The notes under the pieces are model-generated. The model was given only the letters and a program-made list of their open reading frames with translations. It was not told the origin of the DNA and searched no databases. This document shows, piece after piece, positions 1-8,143 of a stretch of 64,000 nt of DNA (position 1 is its first letter; each line of letters starts with the position of its first letter). The position numbers and the translations under genes are program-made. This stretch comes from CBIHON01 sp966211965 (lineage in GTDB: Bacteria > Pseudomonadota > Gammaproteobacteria > Burkholderiales > Burkholderiaceae_D): contig CBIHON010000015.1 of the NCBI GenBank assembly GCA_966211965.1, forward strand, positions 1-64,000, in the 5' to 3' direction.

Positions 1-50
1 GGAAGTGTCCGATGATCCGTTCGGTCATTCAACGTGGAGCGGCTGGACGC

Positions 51-1397
51 TTACCATCCCAGTGTCACTGGGTATTTTCCATCGAACTGAGTGTTATTCC
101 AGTTCATTTTTGTGAGCCCCAGGATCTCTTTGGCGAGAAATGCCGGTGACTCTTCAGAGCGAACGATCCGCAGCTCGATAGGCTGCGGAATATACATGCC
201 AGGATACGTTTGGTAGTACCAGACTGAGCCTCGCGTGTACAACAGATGGCGCCTTTCCTCTAGACTTACGATCGTTCCCCGAAACGGTGGATAGCTTCCC
301 TCTCTGAACAAGCGTAGCCTCGAATCAAGCACTGTGACGAAATCAATCGTATCGATCCGCATCTCCTTTGCGGCTTGGGTCAAGCCATCCATTTCCTCTG
401 CCGAGAAGTTGGAAGATTTATGCACGACGACACGCGCAGGATAGCTGCGTAGGGCGATACGATATTCATTCAACGCTGCAAGCAGCAGATCGTACGCCTG
501 GTCAGCCGATAATCTGGGCACGCGATCGTCTTTGCTGATGTCGACGGGTGTGCCACGTAGAATAAGGCCGTTACCCAGCTCGTCAAATATCTGTGCCAAG
601 CTGGTATTCAGACTTTGATAATCACGGCTTCGATAAAATGCAATGCCGACTGCGCACGAGGTTGGCCGGGATTTGTCGGGGTTCAGTTTCCATGGAATCG
701 TTGGCCCCGCTTTATAGTACAGCGCGGTACAGAAGTTCCATGCCTTGGTCGCGTCATCTTGCTGGTCCCGCTTATTAGCTTCAAATGAAACTGCCTTTAT
801 CAGCTGCAGTGGTTTACCAAGATGCATTGCCTTTGCTTTCAAGGCGCGTCGGAAGTTCAACTCCTCGGCGACGTCGACGACAGAATCCAGATTGTCTTCT
901 TTCGATCCTTTTTCCTCAGTGGCGACGCTTTTATGCAGGTTAGCTGGGATGATGCAAATAATGACGTCGACGGGTCGATTCTGCGCGAGAAATTTGATGT
1001 TTTCGTAGTACAGCGCAATCGCTTTTTCGACCCGCTCACGTCGATTCTGTATCTTCAACAGGTCGTCGATTTCACTTTTGCGAATCGATCGCGCCAGATC
1101 CTGGTTGAAGGTGAACTTTGCGCCAAAGCCTGAACTCAGATTGAAACCGCAGAATGGGACCCGTAGATTCGGCTGCCTGGCATCCTCTGGCGGTCTTATC
1201 TCGGATTCGCATTTGACGAGCCACTTTTCAAATGACTCGACACAGTTAGTGGTGCCGATCGCGCCGACAATAATGTCGGACCTGCGAACCGATTGAGTTT
1301 TATCGAATACTCCATAGGTTGCGATGCCTTTTCGAGGGCAAATATGTTCACCGTCCGCAAACAACAGTCTTGGTTCGTTTAAATGTTCTAACTTCAT
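51..1397 (-). CDS. Short prokaryotic Argonaute (MID-PIWI), catalytically dead
   Basis: At 448 residues this is the size of a short pAgo: it has MID and PIWI lobes and lacks the N and PAZ domains. The N-terminal strand region has the short-pAgo style (LLFADGEHICPRKG, residues 11-24). The MID core is DVIICIIPANLHK (144-156) followed by an LKAKAMHLGKPLQLI segment (186-200) where the guide 5' end is normally bound. PIWI begins near SCAVGIAF (247-254); the first catalytic Asp of active Argonautes (GID) is Ala253 here. The C-terminus carries the typical PIWI ending, PIELRIV and ILGLTKMNWN (406-434), then FDGKYPVTL. It is therefore expected to bind guide and target without slicing and to act through its partner. 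Its ATG overlaps the partner's stop codon as ATGA (1394-1397), so the two are translationally coupled. The assignment rests on motif recognition, not on an alignment. Confidence 0.88.
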   Translation of the reverse strand: MKLEHLNEPRLLFADGEHICPRKGIATYGVFDKTQSVRRSDIIVGAIGTTNCVESFEKWLVKCESEIRPPEDARQPNLRVPFCGFNLSSGFGAKFTFNQDLARSIRKSEIDDLLKIQNRRERVEKAIALYYENIKFLAQNRPVDVIICIIPANLHKSVATEEKGSKEDNLDSVVDVAEELNFRRALKAKAMHLGKPLQLIKAVSFEANKRDQQDDATKAWNFCTALYYKAGPTIPWKLNPDKSRPTSCAVGIAFYRSRDYQSLNTSLAQIFDELGNGLILRGTPVDISKDDRVPRLSADQAYDLLLAALNEYRIALRSYPARVVVHKSSNFSAEEMDGLTQAAKEMRIDTIDFVTVLDSRLRLFREGSYPPFRGTIVSLEERRHLLYTRGSVWYYQTYPGMYIPQPIELRIVRSEESPAFLAKEILGLTKMNWNNTQFDGKYPVTLGW

Positions 1398-2854
1398 GCG
1401 GCACCAAACAGTTTGGCAATCGGTGAATCTTCATCGTCCTCTAGAGCGTCCCGAATCGGTAGCCAGTTATCATCAAAAAGTCGTGGATAGTTGGGAAACG
1501 TGACGGTTTCACCGAACGTTAATGTAGGCACGGTGTTATCAGTAGTCGAAAACAAGTCATTTTGGTCCAGATTGCCGAGCCAAGATTTAATAAACCGAAA
1601 GTGATCAAATACGATCCGGTTGGATTCACGCCGTTTTAGCCAGCTCACGGCGTCATCAGCAAAGCCCGACCTCCGAAATTCGTCGCCGTAGCTAAAAAAC
1701 CAATCGGGCGTTAAGGCCACGTACCAGCCATCCTCGGCCATGACAAAATCGACGCCAAATGCAAAATGTTTGCCATGCAAAAACTTGCTCGGGTCATTTT
1801 TATTCCGCTTCTTTTCAAAGACGCGGCGTGTCGACTGGCGTTGCCCCATCCAGGTTTCATCTCTGGACGTGTCATCGCGATGCCTGGGCATGAAAATGAA
1901 TAGTCCATCCTCATGGCGCCACTCAATGGCATACTTGTAAAGTTTTTGCTGCATACAAAAACGCAGCAGTGATTTAAAAATACGCTCATGATCGCTGTCG
2001 ATTTCATAGAAATCGCGTGGCGACAACGGTGTGATTGTGCCTGGATCGACCAATGAGCTAAACGGACCGTTGATATCGTCCAGCGGATGGAAAGTAATAA
2101 TCCTGCGGGCATTGACTTCGTAGTCGGATGGAGCGCGTAGTCCAAGTTGCATCAAGTGCTCGCGGACCAGCTTGCGCTCGTTTTTTACGCGAGTTGTCTT
2201 TTTTTCTGGGCCGACCTCCGTCCGCAAGTCTGCAATGTAGAGCGTCGAGGGAAAATAAACCTCAAGGAAGTTGAGCGTTACCGTATCGGGTGGTGCACTA
2301 GGTGGATCGAAGTCAACAGGTGCAAGCCCGGTCGGCACACCTCTTAGATATGCACGCAAGACTTCGATTGCAGCTTGGAGACGACTTGGCTGGATCGAGA
2401 CTGCAGTTGACGCCAAATCTCGAAAATCCCAGATATCCCGGCTTGTCTGAAAAGTGATTTTTCCTTGCGCTATTTTGTCGATCGCCTCCTGAGAGTAGCT
2501 ACTTTGCCGGCGGGTCAGGATATAAACAATCAAACGATCATACTTGTTCTGCAAACCATGCGACAAAAACATGTCGATGGTGCTTTTGATCTTTTCTAGG
2601 GTCGGTGTTGCCGTCACTTGTATTGCGACACGCGCATGATCGTCGGCCAAGTCAATCCCTGGAAAGTTGGCCTTTTCATCGTCATTCAAGTTTCGAAGAT
2701 GCTGAAAGCCAACGATTTCGCGCATCAATCCTAGAACAAGATTTTCTGCGACCTTATTGAGGTCATACAACTGCATGGCTGCCGCAGCATCAATCTGAAA
2801 GGTGAGTTCACCCAGGGAATTTTTGAGTTCGTTTAATAGATCAAGCTGATTCAA
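1394..2854 (-). CDS. SMEK-like/APAZ-like partner protein of short pAgo
   Basis: This 486-residue protein is the first gene of the pAgo operon. Residues 20-115 match the style of the SMEK domain: DLNKVAENL (31-39), then LRNLND, PGIDLAD (65-71), VAIQVTAT (76-83) and KIKSTIDMF. The E-(x30)-D-(x10)-QxT layout looks like a divergent PD-(D/E)XK nuclease core with Q79 and T81 at the E-x-K position; that reading is inference. Residues 190-486 look like APAZ, the pAgo-partner domain: FLEVYFPSTLYIADL (196-210), HFAFGVDF (363-370), GWYVALTPDWFFSYG (376-390) and RRESNRIV (408-415). In known short-pAgo systems APAZ binds the Argonaute and the other domain kills or disarms the cell when guide meets target. 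The start is TTG, six bases after a GGAG Shine-Dalgarno. No TIR or Sir2 motif is present. Confidence 0.82.
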   Translation of the reverse strand: MNQLDLLNELKNSLGELTFQIDAAAAMQLYDLNKVAENLVLGLMREIVGFQHLRNLNDDEKANFPGIDLADDHARVAIQVTATPTLEKIKSTIDMFLSHGLQNKYDRLIVYILTRRQSSYSQEAIDKIAQGKITFQTSRDIWDFRDLASTAVSIQPSRLQAAIEVLRAYLRGVPTGLAPVDFDPPSAPPDTVTLNFLEVYFPSTLYIADLRTEVGPEKKTTRVKNERKLVREHLMQLGLRAPSDYEVNARRIITFHPLDDINGPFSSLVDPGTITPLSPRDFYEIDSDHERIFKSLLRFCMQQKLYKYAIEWRHEDGLFIFMPRHRDDTSRDETWMGQRQSTRRVFEKKRNKNDPSKFLHGKHFAFGVDFVMAEDGWYVALTPDWFFSYGDEFRRSGFADDAVSWLKRRESNRIVFDHFRFIKSWLGNLDQNDLFSTTDNTVPTLTFGETVTFPNYPRLFDDNWLPIRDALEDDEDSPIAKLFGAA

Positions 2855-3386
2855 GATTTCTCCGGTATCAGAACCGATGCTTTGAGTGGAGTAGGACCAG
2901 CCGGCCTTATCCTTGGTAACCGACCTTTACCGGTTTATGGCTTTCCCAGTAGGCGGGCATTTCAATTCAAGAATACTCGTTTTATCTAATAGCTGAGGCT
3001 TTTCGCCAGAGGCTTGATCCAAAAGAATGCTCAATTTGTCTGATCGATCCAAGAATCAGCCGACAATCTTCGTCCCGTCTCCGAGCGTCACGCTGGGATA
3101 GAATACCTTTGCGGCTCTAGCTTTGCAAACCCATTCTTTAAGCTCACGGCTGCCGTCGTTGTGGGCTTCAACTACCCAAACTGCCTACGCACAATCAATG
3201 CACAATCACAATCAATGGGGTCAGACTCCATCGATTTAGACGTAGGAAGATAAGGTCGGGTCTTGTTTATTGTCTCTGTCCGTTTTACAGAGGGAAAAGC
3301 AAAAGGCAGGATCTGGTCCAATCATGAGACCAGATACCTTCATTTGCAATATTTCGGTTGGTTTTGCTCCCCTGTATGCCTTTGCA
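2855..3386. other. Intergenic region upstream of the pAgo operon, with gene debris
   Basis: No intact gene is seen in this 532-bp stretch. It should hold the promoter of the minus-strand pAgo operon near its left end. It also holds the tail of a broken gene (3056-3184, minus) and, around 3217-3235, a GGGGTCAGACTCC motif. I recall similar GGGGTCAGA motifs beside REP-associated or transposon-like sequences; that is recollection, not a search result. The stretch looks like the scar of an insertion or deletion at the island border. Confidence 0.5.
3056..3184 (-). pseudogene. C-terminal fragment of a small unknown protein
   Basis: Reading the minus strand, 42 codons run open to a TGA at 3056 and give a protein-like tail containing VWVVEAHNDGSRELKEW and later VTLGDGTKIVG. 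The frame is closed upstream by a TAG at 3185-3187 and has no ATG, GTG or TTG in between, so it cannot start on its own. This looks like the remnant of a small cytosolic protein whose 5' part was lost. The family is not recognised. Confidence 0.35.
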
Positions 3387-4163
3387 TTACTTTGCCGTCG
3401 ATTTATTTTTTGGAGATACAGTAAATTCCTGCACTCGATCTCTTCGGATCGTTGTAATTTCTTTGCCCTGCGTTAGACGTAGAAAAATATTTTCAGGGGA
3501 AAGAAATACGAGAGTTCCCTGCTTTGTTCCTGCCGATTGGTCAGTTACGACTATCGGTAAATCACCACCGGCCCCATAGACGGACAGCCCAACTTGCAAT
3601 AAATGGGACATCTGTTCTGGTTGAGTAAACGTAAATCCAACCAACATCACTATCAAGATCATGAGAGATCGCAGAGCCTTCTTTGCTGGTCGATGTACGA
3701 CAGTCGCGATATGCAAGGCTATGAAAAATGCAATCGCGAATATTATCAATATTTCGTAAAATTTTACGGTTTTTGATTCATAAAATCCAATGCTTGAAAG
3801 AGTCAGCATCAATAGATTGCCAAGGCCCCAGCAACATATCTTTTGCCAAGAGCGTTCTTTCTTATAGGCCCATGCAAAAAGAGGGATGGCGATCCCGAAG
3901 AGCGATGCTGAGAAAATAATCATCATCAATTCAATCGTGGCGAAAAATACTTCCATGCCAATGCCACCAGAATAAAACAAGTCATATGAGAAAAATCCTT
4001 CTTTACCCATGAACACGACGAAAATTATCTTTGAATAGAAATGAAAAAATAGAAGACTGATCGCAATTGATGCCGCCCGCCATCCAATTCCAGAGTCGAT
4101 GACGTGCTCAGTTTTTTGTTTTGCTTCGGATGCGATCTTTTTAAGATAATCTTTCGTTTCCAT
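3387..4163 (-). CDS. Unknown five-helix membrane protein
   Basis: This 258-residue protein has a charged cytosolic N-terminus, about five predicted membrane helices (roughly residues 32-52, 72-99, 110-128, 136-156 and 164-181) and a soluble C-terminal domain of about 75 residues with a beta-rich feel (LPIVVTDQS, GTLVFLSPENIFLRL). A GGGAGAG Shine-Dalgarno sits seven bases before the ATG. Codon use is AT-rich like the pAgo genes and unlike the downstream core genes, which suggests common horizontal arrival. It is separated from the pAgo operon by about 530 bp, so a shared transcript is unlikely. I do not recognise the family; a stress-sensing or accessory defence role would be guesswork. Confidence 0.72.
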   Translation of the reverse strand: METKDYLKKIASEAKQKTEHVIDSGIGWRAASIAISLLFFHFYSKIIFVVFMGKEGFFSYDLFYSGGIGMEVFFATIELMMIIFSASLFGIAIPLFAWAYKKERSWQKICCWGLGNLLMLTLSSIGFYESKTVKFYEILIIFAIAFFIALHIATVVHRPAKKALRSLMILIVMLVGFTFTQPEQMSHLLQVGLSVYGAGGDLPIVVTDQSAGTKQGTLVFLSPENIFLRLTQGKEITTIRRDRVQEFTVSPKNKSTAK

Positions 4164-4266
4164 TGTTTCTCTCCCTATTGGAAAATTGACGGCTTGTTGT
4201 CGCCGCTGGTAAATGTAGGCTTGCCTTGTAATTACGAAGGAATAACAGGCAAGAATTAATCGCGCC

Positions 4267-5310
4267 TCAAAGCGTCAACCACTCCATCACATCTAGTTCA
4301 GGAAACGCCTTGGCAAGCGCATCCCTGCCGCGTTTTACCCGCTCCATCCAGCCCTTGCCTCGGGCCTTCAAATCGTTCCAAGCCTCGTCCACTTCCCATC
4401 CCCGCGTATCTTTCAACCTCGATAGCAGAAACCCCGCTTGCAGCAAATCCTTGTTCGACTTCACGGCAAAGCTGCCTTTCCTCTCCCCATAAACAATGAG
4501 CTTATGCAAGGCATAGCGAGCCGGATGCGGGATGGAGACCACAACGGCCTTGTCGCCGGTAATCAACACTGCCTGCTGGACATCGACCAAGGAAAATTCC
4601 ATAAACTTCAAGGGCTGCAACATGATGCCCAGTTGCGGGTGCTCAAAAGGCTCGTCCCCGCCTCGATGCAACGTGGTGAGAAAATCCAAACGGAAGTCCG
4701 GCTCCTTCGGGCTGAGATAGGTCGCCCCTGATTTCGATGTAAGGCTTGTTACAGGAAGCAGCCCCATTTCCAGAGACTTGATGGCCGCGTCGGTGTTCAT
4801 TGTGAAATTGCTTGGCAAGGCGATCGCCAAGTTTTTGCCGGCATGGGCGAAATCGACATCCTGTGTGCGCGAGGCATCCCCCCAGCGCACGCCCAGCATA
4901 TTGCCGAACGCCAGAAAAGCATGCGTGCCGACCAGTACGCCGCCTGCCCTGAAAAAGCCGTATTCGCTCAAGCGTTGGATGACGCGGAGGTGGCGAGGCA
5001 ATATTTCAGCGCAGCCCAATGCTGCGGCCGACCGAGCCAAGGGGCCGAGGTTTTCTTGTTGGGACGGTTGTTGATTTTTTTCAATCAGGGCGCGGACTGC
5101 ATCGTTGTCGGGGCCTACATATACCTGTTTTAGAATCCCCGCAGGTTCCGTGTACTGGAAATACCAGTATTTTTGGCCGCGTACGGTCTTGGCCGCGAAG
5201 GAACCGGAAATATCGGCAACGGTTCGCATATGTTCTGCGGAAACAGCTGACTCCAGCAGTTGGGCATAGGCGGTTTGTGCGGTAAGCGAAAGTTCGGTGA
5301 AGGCTTGCAT
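4267..5310 (-). CDS. GSU2403-like nucleotidyltransferase-fold protein
   Basis: This 347-residue protein resembles the NTP_transf_8 / GSU2403 family of nucleotidyltransferase-fold proteins. The fold signature is GGVLVGTHAF (123-132) followed by TQDVDF (149-154), whose D151 and D153 would be the metal-binding pair, and a later DFRLDFLT strand that could supply the third Asp. The C-terminal half is helical and basic (KLIVYGERKGSF, GWMERVKRGRDAL). Such proteins are distant relatives of AbiEii/MNT toxins, but no antitoxin gene precedes this one. The gene has its own divergent promoter region with two copies of a palindromic box immediately upstream, so it is probably under tight repression. Its substrate is unknown. 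Confidence 0.72.
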   Translation of the reverse strand: MQAFTELSLTAQTAYAQLLESAVSAEHMRTVADISGSFAAKTVRGQKYWYFQYTEPAGILKQVYVGPDNDAVRALIEKNQQPSQQENLGPLARSAAALGCAEILPRHLRVIQRLSEYGFFRAGGVLVGTHAFLAFGNMLGVRWGDASRTQDVDFAHAGKNLAIALPSNFTMNTDAAIKSLEMGLLPVTSLTSKSGATYLSPKEPDFRLDFLTTLHRGGDEPFEHPQLGIMLQPLKFMEFSLVDVQQAVLITGDKAVVVSIPHPARYALHKLIVYGERKGSFAVKSNKDLLQAGFLLSRLKDTRGWEVDEAWNDLKARGKGWMERVKRGRDALAKAFPELDVMEWLTL

Positions 5311-5315
5311 GGCGT

Positions 5316-5378
5316 TATACTAGGATTCAATTAAAATTAGTATAGCAGTTATACTAAGATACTAGTCGAATTAGTATA
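5316..5378. promoter_or_regulatory. Duplicated palindromic operator (TATACTA/TAGTATA)
   Basis: Two identical inverted repeats stand in tandem. TATACTA at 5316-5322 pairs with TAGTATA at 5338-5344, and TATACTA at 5350-5356 pairs with TAGTATA at 5372-5378. The second palindrome lies exactly 34 bp after the first. The first box begins only 6 bp upstream of the nucleotidyltransferase start codon, so a bound repressor would block its promoter, and it could also affect the divergent HipA-like gene. No repressor gene is adjacent, so the binding protein is unknown. Confidence 0.6.
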
Positions 5379-5609
5379 GCGTCGCACTTATGGGGGGCGC
5401 TCAAGAATGTTGGGATTGAATCTGTCTTATATCGAAGGGCAGATAGGCTTCATCTCGGCGGTCCCGTTTCCGTCCCTTAACGATCCCGGAATTGCTATTC
5501 ACATCAACAAGCAAATCAACCATATAAAATCATAATCTATTGATTTTAAAGAAATTCAAACCCATACTACCTATTCATTTACTATTCAAATCATATTCAA
5601 CTCTTGGCC

Positions 5610-6962
5610 ATGCACCCCCAAAGCACAGCCATCCTGAACCACCTGTCCACCGCTCCGCACTCAGCAGCCGAGCTATGCCGCCACCTCGCTATCAGCCAGC
5701 CCACCCTGTCACGCCGCTTGGCCGAGCTGGGCGACACGGTGCTGCGCTTTGGCCCGCAAAAAGGCGTGCGTTATGCCCGCCGCAGGCAGATCCGCCATTG
5801 GGACCGTTTTGCACTATCCCGCATCACGCGCGATGGTCAGTTGCAGGAATGGGGCTGCTTGCACGCGGTGGCGCCGCATGGTTTTGTCCTGACCTGGACG
5901 CAAGAGGTCCGCCCCAACGAGCGCCATGAAGGCTTGCCGTGGTGGATGCAAGAGATGCGTCCCCAGGGTTTTTTAGGGCGCGCCTTTGCCAAGGCAATCG
6001 CGGGGCGGCTCGATCTGCCGGGCGATCTTCGGATGTGGAGCGACGATCATGTACTGCTGGCCTTGGCTGAATCGGGCGAGGACATGGTCGGTAACTTGCT
6101 GGTGGGTGACAACGCACGCCGGCGCTGGCTGAGCGCTCCGGTCATGGCACCGCTGCCGCAGGACAACTTGGCTGTCGCTTACCCAGACCTGGCGCGGCGC
6201 GCACTGGCCGGAGAGCCGGCGGGTTCTTCGGCCGGCGGAGAGCAGCCGAAATTCACCGCCTATGTCGACGCACCGGACGGCCCGTATCACGCTCTGGTCA
6301 AATTCACCGCGCCGGAAGACAACGCCGTGTCGCAGCGCTGGCGCAACCTGCTCGCCTGTGAGCACTTGGCGCTGGAGGTATTGCACGAAGTCGGCATACC
6401 GGCCGCCCGCAGCCGGTTATTCGATTACCAGGGGCAGCGCTTCCTGGAGGTGCGCCGCTTCGATCGTGAAGACAAACTGGGGCGGCGCGGCGTCGTGTCC
6501 CTGCTCGCGCTGGATGCCGAGTTTGTCGGGCATGGCACCGAATGGCCGCTGGTCACGCGTGCATTGCTCGTCAAGGGACGCGTGACGGCAGAGGCGCACG
6601 ATCTCGCCTGCCGGCTGCACGTCTTTGGCCAGTTGATCGGCAATGGCGATATGCATGGAGGGAATCTGTCCTTTTTGCATGACGGCGCGCAGCCGCTGTC
6701 GACCGCGTCGGCTTACGACATGTTGCCGATGTCCTTGTCGCCGCGTACCAGCGGCGTCATTCCTGATGCGGCCGGAATGAGTCCATTGCTGGTGGCGTCA
6801 TATCCGCAGCCGGAAATATGGGAGAGCATGTTGCCCATCGCGGATGCGTATTGGCGGCGGGTAGAAATGTCCGGGCTGGTGGATGATGCCTTTCGGCCGC
6901 AGGCGGCAGGCATGCGGGCGCGGCTCGAGGCCGTGCGGCTGCAATTGATGCGGCTCGCCTGA
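5610..6962 (+). CDS. yjjJ: HipA-like kinase of the YjjJ type
   Basis: This 450-residue protein combines a winged HTH at residues 5-60 (QSTAILNHL, ISQPTLSRRLAEL) with a HipA-type kinase domain. The glycine-rich loop GSSAGGEQPKF is at 205-215, the catalytic loop NGDMHGGNL at 345-353 with D347 and N352, and the DFG-like YDMLPM at 369-374. The order matches YjjJ, a Ser/Thr kinase toxin in which a DNA-binding domain is fused to the kinase instead of being supplied by a separate HipB. The ATG at 5610 was preferred to a TTG six bases upstream; neither has a strong Shine-Dalgarno. It is divergent from the nucleotidyltransferase, and a full hipBA operon lies 2.4 kb downstream. Targets are unknown. Confidence 0.85.
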   Translation: MHPQSTAILNHLSTAPHSAAELCRHLAISQPTLSRRLAELGDTVLRFGPQKGVRYARRRQIRHWDRFALSRITRDGQLQEWGCLHAVAPHGFVLTWTQEVRPNERHEGLPWWMQEMRPQGFLGRAFAKAIAGRLDLPGDLRMWSDDHVLLALAESGEDMVGNLLVGDNARRRWLSAPVMAPLPQDNLAVAYPDLARRALAGEPAGSSAGGEQPKFTAYVDAPDGPYHALVKFTAPEDNAVSQRWRNLLACEHLALEVLHEVGIPAARSRLFDYQGQRFLEVRRFDREDKLGRRGVVSLLALDAEFVGHGTEWPLVTRALLVKGRVTAEAHDLACRLHVFGQLIGNGDMHGGNLSFLHDGAQPLSTASAYDMLPMSLSPRTSGVIPDAAGMSPLLVASYPQPEIWESMLPIADAYWRRVEMSGLVDDAFRPQAAGMRARLEAVRLQLMRLA

Positions 6963-7201
6963 CCAGCGGCAACGGCATTCGCCGCATCGGTTGCTCGAAA
7001 GCAGGCGCCCACTGCGGCATTCCCGATCGATCAGAAAGGTCGGCATGTGGCCACTGCGGTGACATCAAACTAAAAGACACACCCTCGCTCTTCCCGATTC
7101 CGCCGCGGCACGATTCTCCTCCCCCATTGCCATCACGCTATACTCTCGCCGCTGCAACAACGCGCAGCGTGAAATAGAGGCCTTGGGAGAGGCACCCCGC
7201 C

Positions 7202-8143
7202 ATGAACAGCGTTTGCGTCATCACAACCTACTACAACCCATGCAAATGGCAAACCCGCCGCCGGATCTACGATCAGTTCATGCGCGGCATGCGGGACGCC
7301 GGCGTGCCGGTCATTACCGTCGAGTGCGCATTCGGAGACGCTTGCTTCGAACTGCCGGAGGCCGAAGGCGTGATCCGGGTCCGCGCGCAGTCGCTGGTCT
7401 GGCAGAAGGAGCGGCTGCTCAATCTGGCTGCTTCCTGGTTGCCGGCGTCGTGCCGCTACGTCGCCTGGCTCGATGCCGATATCGTCTTCGAGAACCGGAA
7501 CTGGGTGAACGACCTGGAGTGCGTGCTCCAGGCGTACAAGGTCGCCCAGGTATGGGAAACCTGTCTGCGTTTGGGCAAGGGAAATCTCGAAACCTCGCCG
7601 CCCGATCGCACTGCCTCGTTTGCGGCCGTGATGATGAAGCATCCGGAACGGTTGCATGCAGGGCGCTACGATGCGCATGGCCACACCGGCTACGGCTGGG
7701 CGATGCGGCGTGAGATCTTTGACCGCTTAGGTTTATACGAACACGCCGTGAGCGGAAGCGCCGATCATTTCATGGCGCATGCGATCTACGGCCAGTACGG
7801 TTTCTGCATCGAGAACGCCCTCAAGCACGACCCGCGGCAAATCGCGCACTTGCAGGCCTGGGGCAAGCGCTTCTACGACCTGGTGCAAGGCAGCCTCGGC
7901 TGCGTGCCTGGAGAAATCCGCCACCTGTGGCACGGCGATGCGGCGGACCGGCGCTATTTTCTGCGCATGCACGACATCACCGGCCTTGGTTTCGATCCGT
8001 GGACGGACCTTCATATCGCGCCGGGACGGCCGATCGAGTGGAGGAAGGGGTTGGACAAGCCCGGCCTGAAGGAATATTTCGCGAACTACTTCGCCTCGCG
8101 GCGCGAGGATGGCAACGAAAAACAGACGGAGGAAGCGGCATGA
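7202..8143 (+). CDS. GT-A type glycosyltransferase-like protein
   Basis: This is a 313-residue soluble protein. The N-terminus VCVITTYYNPCKWQTRR is the first beta strand and loop of a GT-A fold, and CRYVAWLDADIVF (residues 84-96) carries the DxD motif that binds Mn2+ and nucleotide-sugar. A conserved GHTGYGWAMRREIF segment (159-172) would line the acceptor site. A GGGAGAGG Shine-Dalgarno precedes the ATG. Its stop overlaps the next start as ATGA (8140-8143), so it is made together with the coiled-coil protein that follows. Donor and acceptor cannot be named; there is no polysaccharide cluster nearby. Confidence 0.75.
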   Translation: MNSVCVITTYYNPCKWQTRRRIYDQFMRGMRDAGVPVITVECAFGDACFELPEAEGVIRVRAQSLVWQKERLLNLAASWLPASCRYVAWLDADIVFENRNWVNDLECVLQAYKVAQVWETCLRLGKGNLETSPPDRTASFAAVMMKHPERLHAGRYDAHGHTGYGWAMRREIFDRLGLYEHAVSGSADHFMAHAIYGQYGFCIENALKHDPRQIAHLQAWGKRFYDLVQGSLGCVPGEIRHLWHGDAADRRYFLRMHDITGLGFDPWTDLHIAPGRPIEWRKGLDKPGLKEYFANYFASRREDGNEKQTEEAA

